The notes beneath the pieces are model-generated. The model had not been told where the DNA came from. It saw nothing but the letters and a program-made list of their open reading frames with translations, and did not search any database. From Chthoniobacterales bacterium (GTDB taxonomy: Bacteria > Verrucomicrobiota > Verrucomicrobiia > Chthoniobacterales > JACTMZ01), in the NCBI GenBank assembly GCA_014879535.1, contig JACSRX010000079.1:1-56140 (forward strand): 56,140 nt of DNA, in the 5' to 3' direction. The translations under genes were made by a program, and so were the position numbers. Each line of letters begins with the position of its first letter. Within the stretch, counting starts at the first letter, position 1. Shown piece after piece: positions 10,301 to 18,365 of the stretch.

Positions 10301-13300
10301 CCGCCATCCTCCGCACGGGCACCACGGCTTCCACGGCGCCCAAGCTCACCATCAACGCAGGGACCTCGCTCTCCGGTGCCGCGCTGCTGATCGACTCGTC
10401 GGCAGGAATGACCATCAACCCGAATACATCGCTCGACGCCGTCGCCTACTCGATCAGCAGCGGCAGGATCAGCCTGCAGCTCGACAACCCCGGCTTGCCA
10501 GTCGCGGACGGACTCATCCTCGGGGGATCACTCCTGCAGAAACTCGGTTCCGCCCACAAGCTGTCGCTCGCGGGCTATTCGTCCATCGACATCTACGGCA
10601 CGGGCACTTTCGGGGGCTCCGAGTTGTCCATACTCGCCCTCAACGCCCCCGAAATCCGCGGCTTCAACACCTCGGGCGGCGAGGCCCGCTTCGTGGCGGA
10701 TGAAATCCTCCTCGGCAATTCCTCGGGCGGCAGCGGACCCGCTGGCGGCGTCGGCACTTCCGGCACGCTCGCATTCGAGGGCAGAACGATCCGCCTCGGC
10801 GCCAACCAACTCGGGGTCGAAGGCTACCAGCTCGTCCGCTTGGGGGCATCCGGAACCGTCATCGGCGAAGGTAGCGGGGCGTTCAATGTCCAGGAATCCC
10901 TCGCCATCAGGACGCCGCTGTTGACCGGCGCATCCGGCGCGGATCGCGCCATCAATGCGGGCGGGGCGTTCACCGTTGAGGGGACGGGGGCACAGGCCGA
11001 CATCACCCGGGCGGGCCTCGGATCCACCCTGGCCTTGAGCGGGGCATCCCTTGACCTAGGAGGACTCGTCCTGCTGCCAAGCGGCCTGCTTTCCGCGAAG
11101 ACCACCGCGGGTGATCTCGTGGTCAATGGACTCCTTGATGTCGGAGGCACCCGCCAGGAATTCTATGACCTGATCCGGTTCGCCGACGGCGGCATCATCG
11201 AGCTGCAATCCCTCGCGGGCGACGTGAACATCAATGCAGGCGCCGCTCTCAGCATCGCCTCGCATCAGGCAGGCGGCGCTGCGGGCACGTTGATCATACG
11301 TTCGCCCCAAGGCGCATTCCTTTCGGCGGGCACCCTGCTCGGTTCCGGAAACAGCCGCCAAGGCTCGTTCGCACTCGACACCGCGGCACTTCCCTCCTAC
11401 GCCGCCCTCGGCGCACAGCTCACGGCAGGCTCCTTCACCGAAAGCCAGGAGTTCCGCATCCGCACCGGCGATGTCGCGCTGGACGGAACAGCACGCGCCC
11501 TCACCTTCCGTCTCTCGGCCGACGGCGGCTCGGTCCTCGTCACCGGCCTCATCGACGCGTCCGGAAAACAGGGCGGTGAAATCTCCCTCGCCGCACACGG
11601 CGACATGATCCTAGGCGGCGGTGCGGTGCTCGATGCCTCGGGCGAGGACTTCAGCAATGCCGGCAAGGGCGGTCTGGTGCAGCTCGAAGCCGGCGCGCAA
11701 ACCGGAGGCATCGTCGGCCCCGGCTCGGTGCAGATCCTCTCTGGATCGACCATTGACCTCTCGGTCGGCTCAAAAATCGAAGGCGATGCATTCACTCCCG
11801 GCACCAGCGCTTACTTCGGACGCTTCTCCGGCAAGCTGCACATCCGCGCCCCCCAGATTGCCGGTTCCACCGACCTCGCCGTCGCCCCGATTGGCGGTGA
11901 CGTGGTGGGGGCCTCCAGCATCCTTGTCGAGGGTTACCGCCTCTACGACCTGACCTCCACCGGCGGCCTCATCACCGGATGGAGAACCTCGCTTGGAGCA
12001 CTGCCTGCAGCCGGAACGGTCCAACGCCGAGTTTACGACGACGCCACTGCCTACCTCTCGGCGGCCAACCATGACGCGATGCTTCTGCGCCTGCTTGGCA
12101 GCGATCCCCAGAATTTGCACAACCTTCTGGTGCTCGCACCCGGCGTTGAGATCATCAACCTCACGGGCAACCTTCGGATCGGCTCCGACTCAGCCTCCTC
12201 GACCGCTCTCGGCAGCGCGTCGCAAACCTCGGCGGATTGGAACTTCGCGGACTTCCGCTTCGGCCCGAACCAGGCCCCCGGCGTCCTCACCCTGCGGGCA
12301 GCCGGCAACATCGAGGTGCTCAACGCGCTCAGCGATGGATTCCGTCCCGACACGCCCTTCGACGCCTCCACACCTGCCGGCCAGCAACTCTGGCTCAGCG
12401 CGCTCATGGCACCCAATCTCAGCCTCCCGCTCAACAACCAGTCTTGGTCGTTCCGACTCTCGGCCGGCGCGGATCTTGGGGCAGCGGACTTCCGCAGCGT
12501 CCGCCCATTGGCTGGCCTTGCTGCGGGCAGTGGCTCGTTGCTGCTCGGCAAGTTCTATCCGCAAATCCTCCTCAGCGGCACCGCGGCGGGTGCCAACGCC
12601 ACCACCGCTGCCGCCATCAACAACCGTTATCAGGTCATCCGCACCGGCACAGGCGATATCACCATCAAGGCGGCCCGCGATGTGCAGCTGCGCAACCAGT
12701 TCGCCAGCATCTACACTGCAGGCGTGCGCGTTCCCAACCCCACTCTCGGGGGCACCTTCGATGTCCCGCTCATCAGGCCGCCGCAGCAGCAAGTTCTCGC
12801 CCTCGGTGCCATCCAGCAGAGTTATGCGGCCTATTTCAGCATGGCTGGCGGCGACCTGAGCATCCGGGCTCAGGAGAACATCCGCCGCGTCACGCAGATT
12901 TCGGGACAGATCGTGGACGACTCCGTGCGGCAACTGCCATCCAACTGGCTCTACCGTCGGGGCTACGTGGACCCGGAAACCGGCGAATTCGGCCGTGCCC
13001 GCAACGCGGACACCGGCGACTTCGCATCGACAGCATGGTGGGTGGACTTCAGCAACTTCTTCTTCGATATCGGCGCGCTCGGTGGCGGCAACGTCACACT
13101 CGAAGCGGGGCAGGACATCCGCAACGTCAACGCCGCCCTCCCCACCAACGGCCGCATGTCCAAAGGCGAACCGGATTCCGGGAAACTCGTGGAGCTCGGC
13201 GGCGGCGATCTCATCGTCCGTGCCGGACGCGACATCGATGCAGGCATTTACTACGTGCAACGCGGCACGGGCATTCTTTCGGCGGGCCGCGACATCATCA

Positions 13301-15621
13301 CCAACCCCACACGCTCCCCGTCGCTCGGTGCTCTGACTGGATCTGCCGCGCTCGCATCGGAGACATGGTTGCCCACGACATTGTTCCTCGGCCAGGGAGG
13401 TTTCGACATCAGCGCCCGTGGAAACATCCTTCTCGGCCCGGTAGCCAACGCTCACCTTCTGCCCGCGGGCTATAACAACACCATCTGGTATAAGACCTAC
13501 TTCTCGACCTACTCGCCAGAAAGCTACGTCAACATTGCGTCGCTTGGGGGCTCGGTCACCCTGCGCACGTCCGCATCCCTGCCGGCCAGCGGCAACAGCC
13601 TCGAACCGACACCCCTGCTGCTGGCTTGGGCGGAACGCCAATTGCTCGGGTTCTCGCAAAACACGCGCTCCTCATTCTACCAGCCCTGGCTGCGCCTTGC
13701 TGAGCGCGCCACCGATCCGTTCCGCACGGTTCTGTCCGTGATGCCGCCCATCCTCAAGGCCATCGCCTATGCCGGGGACATCAATCTCGTCGGCGACATC
13801 ACCCTGGCCCCCTCACCATTGGGAACCGCCGAGCTGGTCGCTGCCGGCGCCATCAACGGCCTGCAGCCCGACGGTGTGATCACGATGCAGGGCACCGGCT
13901 CCACGAAGGCGTGGGCCACCTCGAGCATCAACATCTCCGACGCCAATCCGGCTTCGATCCCCGGGGTGTCGAGCCCGTTCGGCTACCAGACCATCGCCGG
14001 GATCTCCGCGGGGCAAGCGGTCAACACCCAAAGCGAGTTCCTGAAATTCATCGACAATCTATTCCTCGAATCCGGCGCCACGCTGGGCACCGCACTGCAG
14101 ACCAAACTCGCGCTGCACGGCCCGGGCCCATTGCATGCAGCCGACCAAGCGCCCGTGCGACTCTACGCACGCACGGGCGACATTTCGGGACTGTCCCTGT
14201 TCTCGCCGAAATACACCCGCATCTTCGCGGGCCGCGACATCTCGGACATCGCCTTCTACCTGCAGAACGTCCGCGAGGACGACATCAGCATGGTGTCCGC
14301 GGGCAGAAACATCCTCGCCTACAATGCCGGCAGCATCCTGCGCATCGCCGCCACATCGGCCGGCAACATTCCGTTGGCAGCGCGCGGTCCTCTCGCGGGC
14401 GACATCCAGATCGGCGGGCCCGGCAGCCTGCAGGTGCTCGCCGGACGGAAACTCGACCTCGGCACCGGGGCGGACAATGGAAACGGCACCGGCACAGGTA
14501 TCACCAGCATCGGCAACGCCCGCAATCCCTACCTGCCCTTCGGCGGCGCCAGCCTTTTTGTCGGCGCCGGCCTGGGCTCGGCGCCCGGACTCGGCGGCAG
14601 CGACCTCGACTTCGACAACTTCATCAATCTCTACGTCAAGGGCCCCTACGGTGCCGGCTGGCTCTCCGAACTTTCCGCTCAGACCGGCGGCAGGGATTTC
14701 GACGACCTGACGCCCGACCAGCAGAAGCAGATCGCCCTCCAGGTGTTCTACCTCGCGCTGCGCGATGCCGGCCGCCTCGGAAGTTACGAGGACGGCTTCG
14801 CCGCCATCGCCACCCTCTTCTCCGGCGGCCCTTACCGAGGCGACATCCTCACGCGAGGACGCGACATCCGCACCAAGAGCGGCGGTGACATCACCATCTT
14901 CGCACCCGGCGGCGGACTGCAACTTGCCAGCAGCATCATCGGCAATCCGTCCACCCCGCCCGGCATCATCACCGAGACCGGCGGCAACATTTCCATCTTC
15001 ACCGACGGAGACATCGGCATCGGCGTGGGCCGCAGCTTCACACTGCGCGGCGGCAACCAGATCCTCTGGTCCTCCTCCGGCGACATCGCCGCCGGTTCCT
15101 CCGCCAAGACGGTGCAAAGCGCCCCGCCCACCCGCGTGATCATCGACCCGACCAGCGCCACCGTGCAGACCGACCTTGCCGGCTTGGCCACGGGTGGCGG
15201 CATCGGTGTCCTCGCCACCGTGGCAGGCATCGAGCCCGGCGACGTCGATCTCATCGCCCCCACGGGAACGGTCGATGCCGGTGACGCCGGCATCCGCGTC
15301 TCGGGCAACCTCAGCATCGCCGCCGACCAGGTGCTCAATGCGGACAACATCCAAGTGGCCGGCGGCTCCGCCGGCGTTCCCACCACCGCCCCGGTGGCCG
15401 CATCCGTCGCGCCGAGCGTCGCCCCGAGTTCCGCCACCAGCGCCACATCAAGCGCCGCGCAGCAACTCGTCCAGCAATCCGCACCGGCCGGCCGTGACGG
15501 CGTCGAGGAAGCGCCCTCCATCATCACCGTCGAGGTCCTCGGCTACGGCGGCGGTGAAGGCGGTTCCAGTCGGGAGGAAGACGAGGACAAACCGCGCGAC
15601 AACCGCCAAGCCGCGCTCTGA
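4363..15621 (+). CDS. Giant TpsA exoprotein (filamentous haemagglutinin family, DUF3739)
   Basis: This is a 3,752-residue secreted protein. The ATG at 4363 gives a long signal peptide (MRIHRQQHVVRAG, then a hydrophobic FWLTTAFLLLGGA core); an upstream in-frame TTG at 4309 would only add a proline- and arginine-rich leader. The two-partner secretion domain covers about residues 100-330, with typical motifs QAVLNWKTFNIG, GRPSQILGRMTAPGQVYVIN and NGIIFG. It is followed by thousands of residues of glycine/serine-rich beta-helix repeats of the type SLSITAPAMALDGS and VDVSGG. A DUF3739-like segment (LTPDQQKQIALQVFYLALRDAG) lies near residues 3410-3490. The C terminus is an alanine/serine-rich linker plus a charged tail. 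It is probably exported by the TpsB at 1848 and may act as a surface adhesin or matrix fibre; that role is inferred. Expression is probably set by the dyad over its promoter. Confidence 0.93.
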   Translation: MRIHRQQHVVRAGSRKFWLTTAFLLLGGASTSFTGDILRGGATVENTRARAAAVAASGQRAAAESRARFQDRLAKTTMAVQSARSMQAAARAAAGVGNVPDGLTPGGLERYEPGHPDYRWDGADGPTQSGQIVTIHQKLQQAVLNWKTFNIGRNTTLHFDQSAGGNKADQWVAFNTVLDPSGRPSQILGRMTAPGQVYVINQNGIIFGGSSQVNTRALVASSLPINVNLVEKGLLNNPDLQFLFSALPLAAGTQGTGAFVPSPPSSGTIGAVVVEAGAKISTPTSADNTGGRVALIGPRVVNNGEISSPDGQTILAAGLQVGWTASSDPSLRGLQIYIGAVSDPLLAPDGGVVVQNGVISAPRGAITLTGREIRQSGVIESTTSVSLNGRVDLIASYNAIANPRYDAAVPATGSPFLYRTTGSVHLEPGSFISILPEWDSDKKLIGSAKLALPSRVNIEGLAVHFGANSGLLAPSGEVNISVGNWSYLNSPAQSQFLRDAGQVYVDNGAFIDVSGSRDVVVPMSQNFLSIQLRGAELANSPVQRGGILRGATLIVDLRRKGTYFGREWVGTPLADLTGYTGLIERSIGELTLDGGNIDIQAGGSVVIQSGASLDVSGGWRNVQGGNVRTTRLLSGNQIVDIGSATPDRVYTGIYDGRTTVIHTKWGVSKTYRNPFAADVSRYEPGYIDGAGGGSLSITAPAMALDGSLFGQTVTGPRQLRSATTDSSLPQVSSLALLLQAQRGAAPNIIPSYPDLVQIVFGNGSSAGHVAPFALDASGHPGELDEERRKRINLSTDLLAGTGFGSLTIQNEGGSMDLPRGVNLNAPTGGAISLTAGNITISGSIFAPGGTLAFKAYNITPEQAALAAAAPVPVVPAPNPGMGIFRLASGAVLSTAGLVEDDRPTSTRAAPRPFSPNGGSISINAYTANLAPGSLIDVSGGFNMSIHATRRYGNGGSISILAGQDPGLPSVLGGKLSLGSSLSGFAGGLGGSLAIQAPLIQIGGKALSTNSLMLSPDFFSRGGFASFHLTGLGEATSTPGKFLPGVYIAPGTRIEPVVAGLSHTPHTPGGLGLTMRVVDKPIGIRSPMHLAFSAPGVKDAFSGGLLVRGHVVMGQGAVIKTDPLGGVSLNGNTVTMLGSIFAPAGTISLSGATDSKSLFADQNQALATVYIGPGSILSAAGTTLMLPDPYGRRTGLVLPGGTISLRGNIIAAAGSVLDVSGASGVFDVHPMVARPFGSVAVPANSGLTAPPFALRTIPMRLDSGGGLISLQGGQLLFSEATLLGRGGGPGATGGSLIVSSGRFYPEGASPLPNDINLIVKQSGSVLAEPPPGVGYGVGLPAVPAAGFSNAGTGYFVADVFGAGGFDALALRGNVQFLGPVSITAGSAISVADGGVLWADSDVRLTAPYVALGMAFQPPVAPEDRTSPFLLGSAPFNFAPTYGPGRLYVTARNIDVGTLSLQNIGGASLSADRDLRGSGFFNIAGTLDLRAGQVYPVTASEFTIVAYDYTLGGTNRSGTINITGTSTQPLPLSAGGTLSVYASVINQGGVLRAPFGTINFGWDGTGAKPVDLLAGNAVAFPVTGELNLAPGSVTSVSAIDPITGKGITIPYGVSPDGTSWIDPRGVDITSGGLPEKTIRVAAQNLSVAEGATIDIRGGGELLAYRWEQGNGGTVDILSSTTTFAVLPGVQADIAPFAPFALSLNAADGPGYANSSLGLGDRVYLAGSKTLAAGYYTLLPARYALLPGAVLVTPLNQTAPAGSYETAEGASIVSGYRFNGLNSSRTISTISEHFEVASADVVNNRAKYEVITASSFLARAASELNIDAQRLPRDSGYLLLQAANTMTLLGDVIAQPAGRGRGGAMDISSPRDIVINTGGTPVAGAIALSSEKLSGFEVESLLVGGRRIRGTNGTSVEVLSGKVTLDNAGSALSARDVVLTAKTELTLAAGSSISSSGPLSGAAETLLFTADGTALRVSGDEDAAILRTGTTASTAPKLTINAGTSLSGAALLIDSSAGMTINPNTSLDAVAYSISSGRISLQLDNPGLPVADGLILGGSLLQKLGSAHKLSLAGYSSIDIYGTGTFGGSELSILALNAPEIRGFNTSGGEARFVADEILLGNSSGGSGPAGGVGTSGTLAFEGRTIRLGANQLGVEGYQLVRLGASGTVIGEGSGAFNVQESLAIRTPLLTGASGADRAINAGGAFTVEGTGAQADITRAGLGSTLALSGASLDLGGLVLLPSGLLSAKTTAGDLVVNGLLDVGGTRQEFYDLIRFADGGIIELQSLAGDVNINAGAALSIASHQAGGAAGTLIIRSPQGAFLSAGTLLGSGNSRQGSFALDTAALPSYAALGAQLTAGSFTESQEFRIRTGDVALDGTARALTFRLSADGGSVLVTGLIDASGKQGGEISLAAHGDMILGGGAVLDASGEDFSNAGKGGLVQLEAGAQTGGIVGPGSVQILSGSTIDLSVGSKIEGDAFTPGTSAYFGRFSGKLHIRAPQIAGSTDLAVAPIGGDVVGASSILVEGYRLYDLTSTGGLITGWRTSLGALPAAGTVQRRVYDDATAYLSAANHDAMLLRLLGSDPQNLHNLLVLAPGVEIINLTGNLRIGSDSASSTALGSASQTSADWNFADFRFGPNQAPGVLTLRAAGNIEVLNALSDGFRPDTPFDASTPAGQQLWLSALMAPNLSLPLNNQSWSFRLSAGADLGAADFRSVRPLAGLAAGSGSLLLGKFYPQILLSGTAAGANATTAAAINNRYQVIRTGTGDITIKAARDVQLRNQFASIYTAGVRVPNPTLGGTFDVPLIRPPQQQVLALGAIQQSYAAYFSMAGGDLSIRAQENIRRVTQISGQIVDDSVRQLPSNWLYRRGYVDPETGEFGRARNADTGDFASTAWWVDFSNFFFDIGALGGGNVTLEAGQDIRNVNAALPTNGRMSKGEPDSGKLVELGGGDLIVRAGRDIDAGIYYVQRGTGILSAGRDIITNPTRSPSLGALTGSAALASETWLPTTLFLGQGGFDISARGNILLGPVANAHLLPAGYNNTIWYKTYFSTYSPESYVNIASLGGSVTLRTSASLPASGNSLEPTPLLLAWAERQLLGFSQNTRSSFYQPWLRLAERATDPFRTVLSVMPPILKAIAYAGDINLVGDITLAPSPLGTAELVAAGAINGLQPDGVITMQGTGSTKAWATSSINISDANPASIPGVSSPFGYQTIAGISAGQAVNTQSEFLKFIDNLFLESGATLGTALQTKLALHGPGPLHAADQAPVRLYARTGDISGLSLFSPKYTRIFAGRDISDIAFYLQNVREDDISMVSAGRNILAYNAGSILRIAATSAGNIPLAARGPLAGDIQIGGPGSLQVLAGRKLDLGTGADNGNGTGTGITSIGNARNPYLPFGGASLFVGAGLGSAPGLGGSDLDFDNFINLYVKGPYGAGWLSELSAQTGGRDFDDLTPDQQKQIALQVFYLALRDAGRLGSYEDGFAAIATLFSGGPYRGDILTRGRDIRTKSGGDITIFAPGGGLQLASSIIGNPSTPPGIITETGGNISIFTDGDIGIGVGRSFTLRGGNQILWSSSGDIAAGSSAKTVQSAPPTRVIIDPTSATVQTDLAGLATGGGIGVLATVAGIEPGDVDLIAPTGTVDAGDAGIRVSGNLSIAADQVLNADNIQVAGGSAGVPTTAPVAASVAPSVAPSSATSATSSAAQQLVQQSAPAGRDGVEEAPSIITVEVLGYGGGEGGSSREEDEDKPRDNRQAAL

Positions 15622-15634
15622 AACCAAGCGACTC

Positions 15635-17722
15635 CTATTGCTGCGGTGCTCCGAGGGCCTTCGCGCGCTCGATCAGCGTGAGGAATTCCGCGCGATAGCT
15701 TCCGGCATCCTCGCCGAGCGAGCCGCGGGCGATTTTTTGGATGTCATCCCACGAAATGTCCCCCTGCTCGGGTGAGTTGCGGAGCTTCATCCCGAAGGCC
15801 GCGACGGCGGAGGCGAAGCGGAAGTCGTCCGAGGCTTTGCCGAAGTCGGGAATCTCCTTCGCGCCGAACGGAACTTCGAGGAGCTCGCTCTTGTCACCGT
15901 CGGGCGCCTTGTAGCGGAGTTTGACGGTCAAGAGCTCGTCGGAAGAAGCCGACACTGCGCCCTCGGGCTTCCGGTATTTCAACGGATCAACCGAGGGCTG
16001 TCCGGGCACTGCCTGACCGGCCGGGATGATTTCATAGAGCGCGGTGACGGTGTGTCCCTCGCCGATTTCGCCGGCATCCTTCTTGTCGTCGTTGAAGTCT
16101 TCCTTCGCCAGCAGGCGGTTCTCGTAGCCGATGAGGCGGTAGCCCGCGACGCGGGCGGGATTGAATTCGACCTGGATTTTCACGTCCTTGGCAATGGTGA
16201 AGAGCGTCGAGCCCATTTCCTCGACCAGCACCTTGCGCCCTTCGGTGAGGGAATCGATGTAGGCGTAGTTGCCATTGCCCTTGTCGGCGAGCAGTTCCAT
16301 CGTGGAGTCCTTGAGGTTGCCGGTGCCGAATCCGAGGACCGACAGGAACACGCCGGACGCGCGCTCCTTCTCGATCAGGCGCTGAAGCTCGCTCTGGTCG
16401 GTGACGCCGACATTGAAATCCCCGTCGGTGCAGAGAATCACGCGGTTGCTTCCCTCCTTCAGGAAATTCTCCCGGGCCACCTCGTAGGCGAGCCTGATGC
16501 CCTCGGAACCGTGCGTGGAGCCTCCTGCGGAAAGATTGGTGAAGGCGTCGATGATTTCCTGCTTCTTCGTGCCCGGTGTGGACGGAAGCACGAGGCCGGA
16601 GGAACCGGCATAGGCGACGACGGCCACGCGGTCCTTCGGGGAAAGATTCTCGACGAGGGCGCGGAGGCTGCGCTGCAGCAATGGCAGTTTGTCGGGCGAA
16701 TTCATCGAGCCGGAGCTGTCGATGAGGAAGACGAGATTGGCGGGCGCGCGCTCCGAGGCATGTGTCTCGCGCCCCTTGAGCCCGATCTGCACCAGTTCGC
16801 GGCGGCTGTCCCATGGCGCGCGGGCGGCTGCCACAGTCACCGAAAACGGGGCGGACCCTTCAGGCTGCGGATAGTCGTAGCGGAAGTAATTGAGCAACTC
16901 CTCGGTGCGGATCGCCCCGGCGGGCGGCAGTTGGTCGCCCTGGAGAAAGCGCCGCACGTTCGAATAGCTGGCCGTGTCCACATCGATGGAAAACGTGGAA
17001 AGCGGATTGTCCTGCGCAGCAAGGAAGACGTTCTCACGGGTGGCATTGTAGGCCTCGGTGTTGAAATCGCCGGGCCGGACAAGCAACGCCCCGGAGTCGT
17101 TGGCGAAGCCAACTTGGCGGGATCTCGAAACGCCTCCCCTGCCGCTGCCCCCCCCGTTCCCCCAACCTTGCGACAAACTTTCGATCTTTGATTTCTGCAC
17201 TTGATCGACTCCCGCCGAAGCCATCCTCCGCTCGGTAGTCTCGGACAGCGGCGCTGCCGAAGCCAGCACGGGGGCGGAAGACGGAGCCGGGGGCGCGTCA
17301 GCCCTGGCAATCGCTGGAGACGACGCCTCGGCGGGGATCTGCGCCACGGATGCAAGCCCCGGAACTTCAGCCACCGGGTTTTCTCGCTGGGCGAGCAGCG
17401 TATCTTCCGGCCGGAAAATCGATGGCAGAAGCAGCAGGCACGCCGCGGCGGCGATGGTGGTGGGCACGATCCAGCGGATGATGCGACGATGGCGACGGGC
17501 TGCGGATTGATGGTCGGCGCACTGCCGGAGCAGGGCCGTGCGTTCTTTCGGGTCGAGGAGTTCTGTGGGCATGGGAAGGGAGCCAAGGTCTTTGGCCAGG
17601 TTCAGGGTTTCGTTGAGTTCGTTCTGCAAAAGGTCGGAGGCGGCCAGTTCGCGCTCGAACTCCTCGCGCGCGCGGCCTTCCAGCTCGCCAAGTGCATAGG
17701 CGGTGATGCGGGGATCATTCAT
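15635..17722 (-). CDS. Membrane VWA-domain protein with anti-sigma-like N terminus (YfbK/DUF3520 type)
   Basis: This protein has 695 residues. Residues 1-75 (MNDPRITAYALGELEGRAR...) resemble the cytosolic part of anti-sigma factors without a zinc motif. A membrane helix follows near 85-104, then a low-complexity linker. Next come a vWF_A N-terminal segment (NPLSTFSIDVDTASY), a von Willebrand A domain with the MIDAS motif DSSGSM, and a C-terminal DUF3520 region ending in a helix with ISWDDIQKIARGSLG. The start codon overlaps the stop of the ECF sigma gene (ATGA). The arrangement implies a sigma/anti-sigma pair in which the periplasmic VWA domain senses a ligand or partner. The family is widespread and its ligand is unknown. 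The gene converges with tpsA, leaving only 13 bp between the stops. Confidence 0.88.
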   Translation of the reverse strand: MNDPRITAYALGELEGRAREEFERELAASDLLQNELNETLNLAKDLGSLPMPTELLDPKERTALLRQCADHQSAARRHRRIIRWIVPTTIAAAACLLLLPSIFRPEDTLLAQRENPVAEVPGLASVAQIPAEASSPAIARADAPPAPSSAPVLASAAPLSETTERRMASAGVDQVQKSKIESLSQGWGNGGGSGRGGVSRSRQVGFANDSGALLVRPGDFNTEAYNATRENVFLAAQDNPLSTFSIDVDTASYSNVRRFLQGDQLPPAGAIRTEELLNYFRYDYPQPEGSAPFSVTVAAARAPWDSRRELVQIGLKGRETHASERAPANLVFLIDSSGSMNSPDKLPLLQRSLRALVENLSPKDRVAVVAYAGSSGLVLPSTPGTKKQEIIDAFTNLSAGGSTHGSEGIRLAYEVARENFLKEGSNRVILCTDGDFNVGVTDQSELQRLIEKERASGVFLSVLGFGTGNLKDSTMELLADKGNGNYAYIDSLTEGRKVLVEEMGSTLFTIAKDVKIQVEFNPARVAGYRLIGYENRLLAKEDFNDDKKDAGEIGEGHTVTALYEIIPAGQAVPGQPSVDPLKYRKPEGAVSASSDELLTVKLRYKAPDGDKSELLEVPFGAKEIPDFGKASDDFRFASAVAAFGMKLRNSPEQGDISWDDIQKIARGSLGEDAGSYRAEFLTLIERAKALGAPQQ

Positions 17723-18231
17723 GGTGTGGCGGGTTCGGAGGTTTCACGGTTCCAGAGACGCCGGAGGGTCTGCATCGCCTCGTGCAGCTGCACGCCGACA
17801 TTCGAAACGCTGATCTTCATGGCGTCGCTCATTTCCTTGTAGCTGAGCCCCGCCTCGAACTTCAGTTTCACCAGCTCGCGCTGCGTCCGGGGAAGCTGCG
17901 CCACAAGCTGGCGCAAACGGGCGCCATCCTCGGCCGCGATCGCCTCCGCCGCGGGCGACGGATCCTCGGAGGGCCGCTCCTCGTCGAGCGGATCGGGATG
18001 GAAACGCACCACCTTGCGGCAATGGTCGAGGGCGCAGTTCCGGCAGACGAAAAAAAGCCACGGCGTGAGCCGTGGTTCGAGCGCCGCGACGTTCTGGCGG
18101 CTGAGACGGAGGAACGTTTCCTGCACCGCGTCGCGGGCCGCCTCCAGATCGCCGGTGATTTCCCTAGCGTAGCTGATCAGCGGACGCTCATACCGATCCA
18201 GCGCTTGGGCGATGATTTGCTCGGGAGGCAT
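17719..18231 (-). CDS. ECF-type RNA polymerase sigma factor
   Basis: This 170-residue protein has sigma-70 region 2 (DAVQETFLRLSRQNV, LTPWLFFVCRNCALDHCRK) and region 4 (LPRTQRELVKLKFEAGLSYKEMSDAMKIS). There is no region 3 and no extra C-terminal domain. It directly precedes the VWA/anti-sigma-like gene with a 4-bp overlap. Together they should form a membrane-controlled transcription switch. The start is the ATG at 18231; I see no clear ribosome binding site. A promoter on the opposite strand with a dyad at 18329 lies about 100 bp upstream and could also affect this gene. Confidence 0.92.
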   Translation of the reverse strand: MPPEQIIAQALDRYERPLISYAREITGDLEAARDAVQETFLRLSRQNVAALEPRLTPWLFFVCRNCALDHCRKVVRFHPDPLDEERPSEDPSPAAEAIAAEDGARLRQLVAQLPRTQRELVKLKFEAGLSYKEMSDAMKISVSNVGVQLHEAMQTLRRLWNRETSEPATP

Positions 18232-18322
18232 GGCTTCACACGAGCCAACGCGCAGGCGGGGGTTTTCTTAAGGAAAATCTGCAAATACCAAAAAATTCTC
18301 CCTGAACATCGAAGCCAATGAA

Positions 18323-18351
18323 TTGACATTACTGAGTCAGTAAAGTATAAA
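18323..18351 (+). promoter_or_regulatory. Strong promoter with embedded 15-bp dyad (TTACTGAGTCAGTAA)
   Basis: TTGACA at 18323-18328 and TATAAA at 18346-18351 are separated by exactly 17 bp. The perfect dyad TTACTGAGTCAGTAA fills positions 18329-18343 of the spacer. The same dyad type (TTATTGAATCAATAA) lies at 30602-30616 in front of the sulfur operon, again followed by AG and then a TATA element. The predicted transcript start (about 18358) is only a few bases from the first ATG at 18362. Confidence 0.7.
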
Positions 18352-18365
18352 GCGTTCTGACATGA

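Noticed and set aside
12190-15354. Minus-strand frames of 430-490 codons opposite tpsA
   Set aside because: They are shadows of the repetitive Gly/Ala-rich gene and have no start context or domain.
4363-15621. Contact-dependent inhibition (CDI) toxin system
   Set aside because: No toxin-like C-terminal domain, no VENN-type boundary and no immunity gene after the stop; the next gene converges from the other strand.
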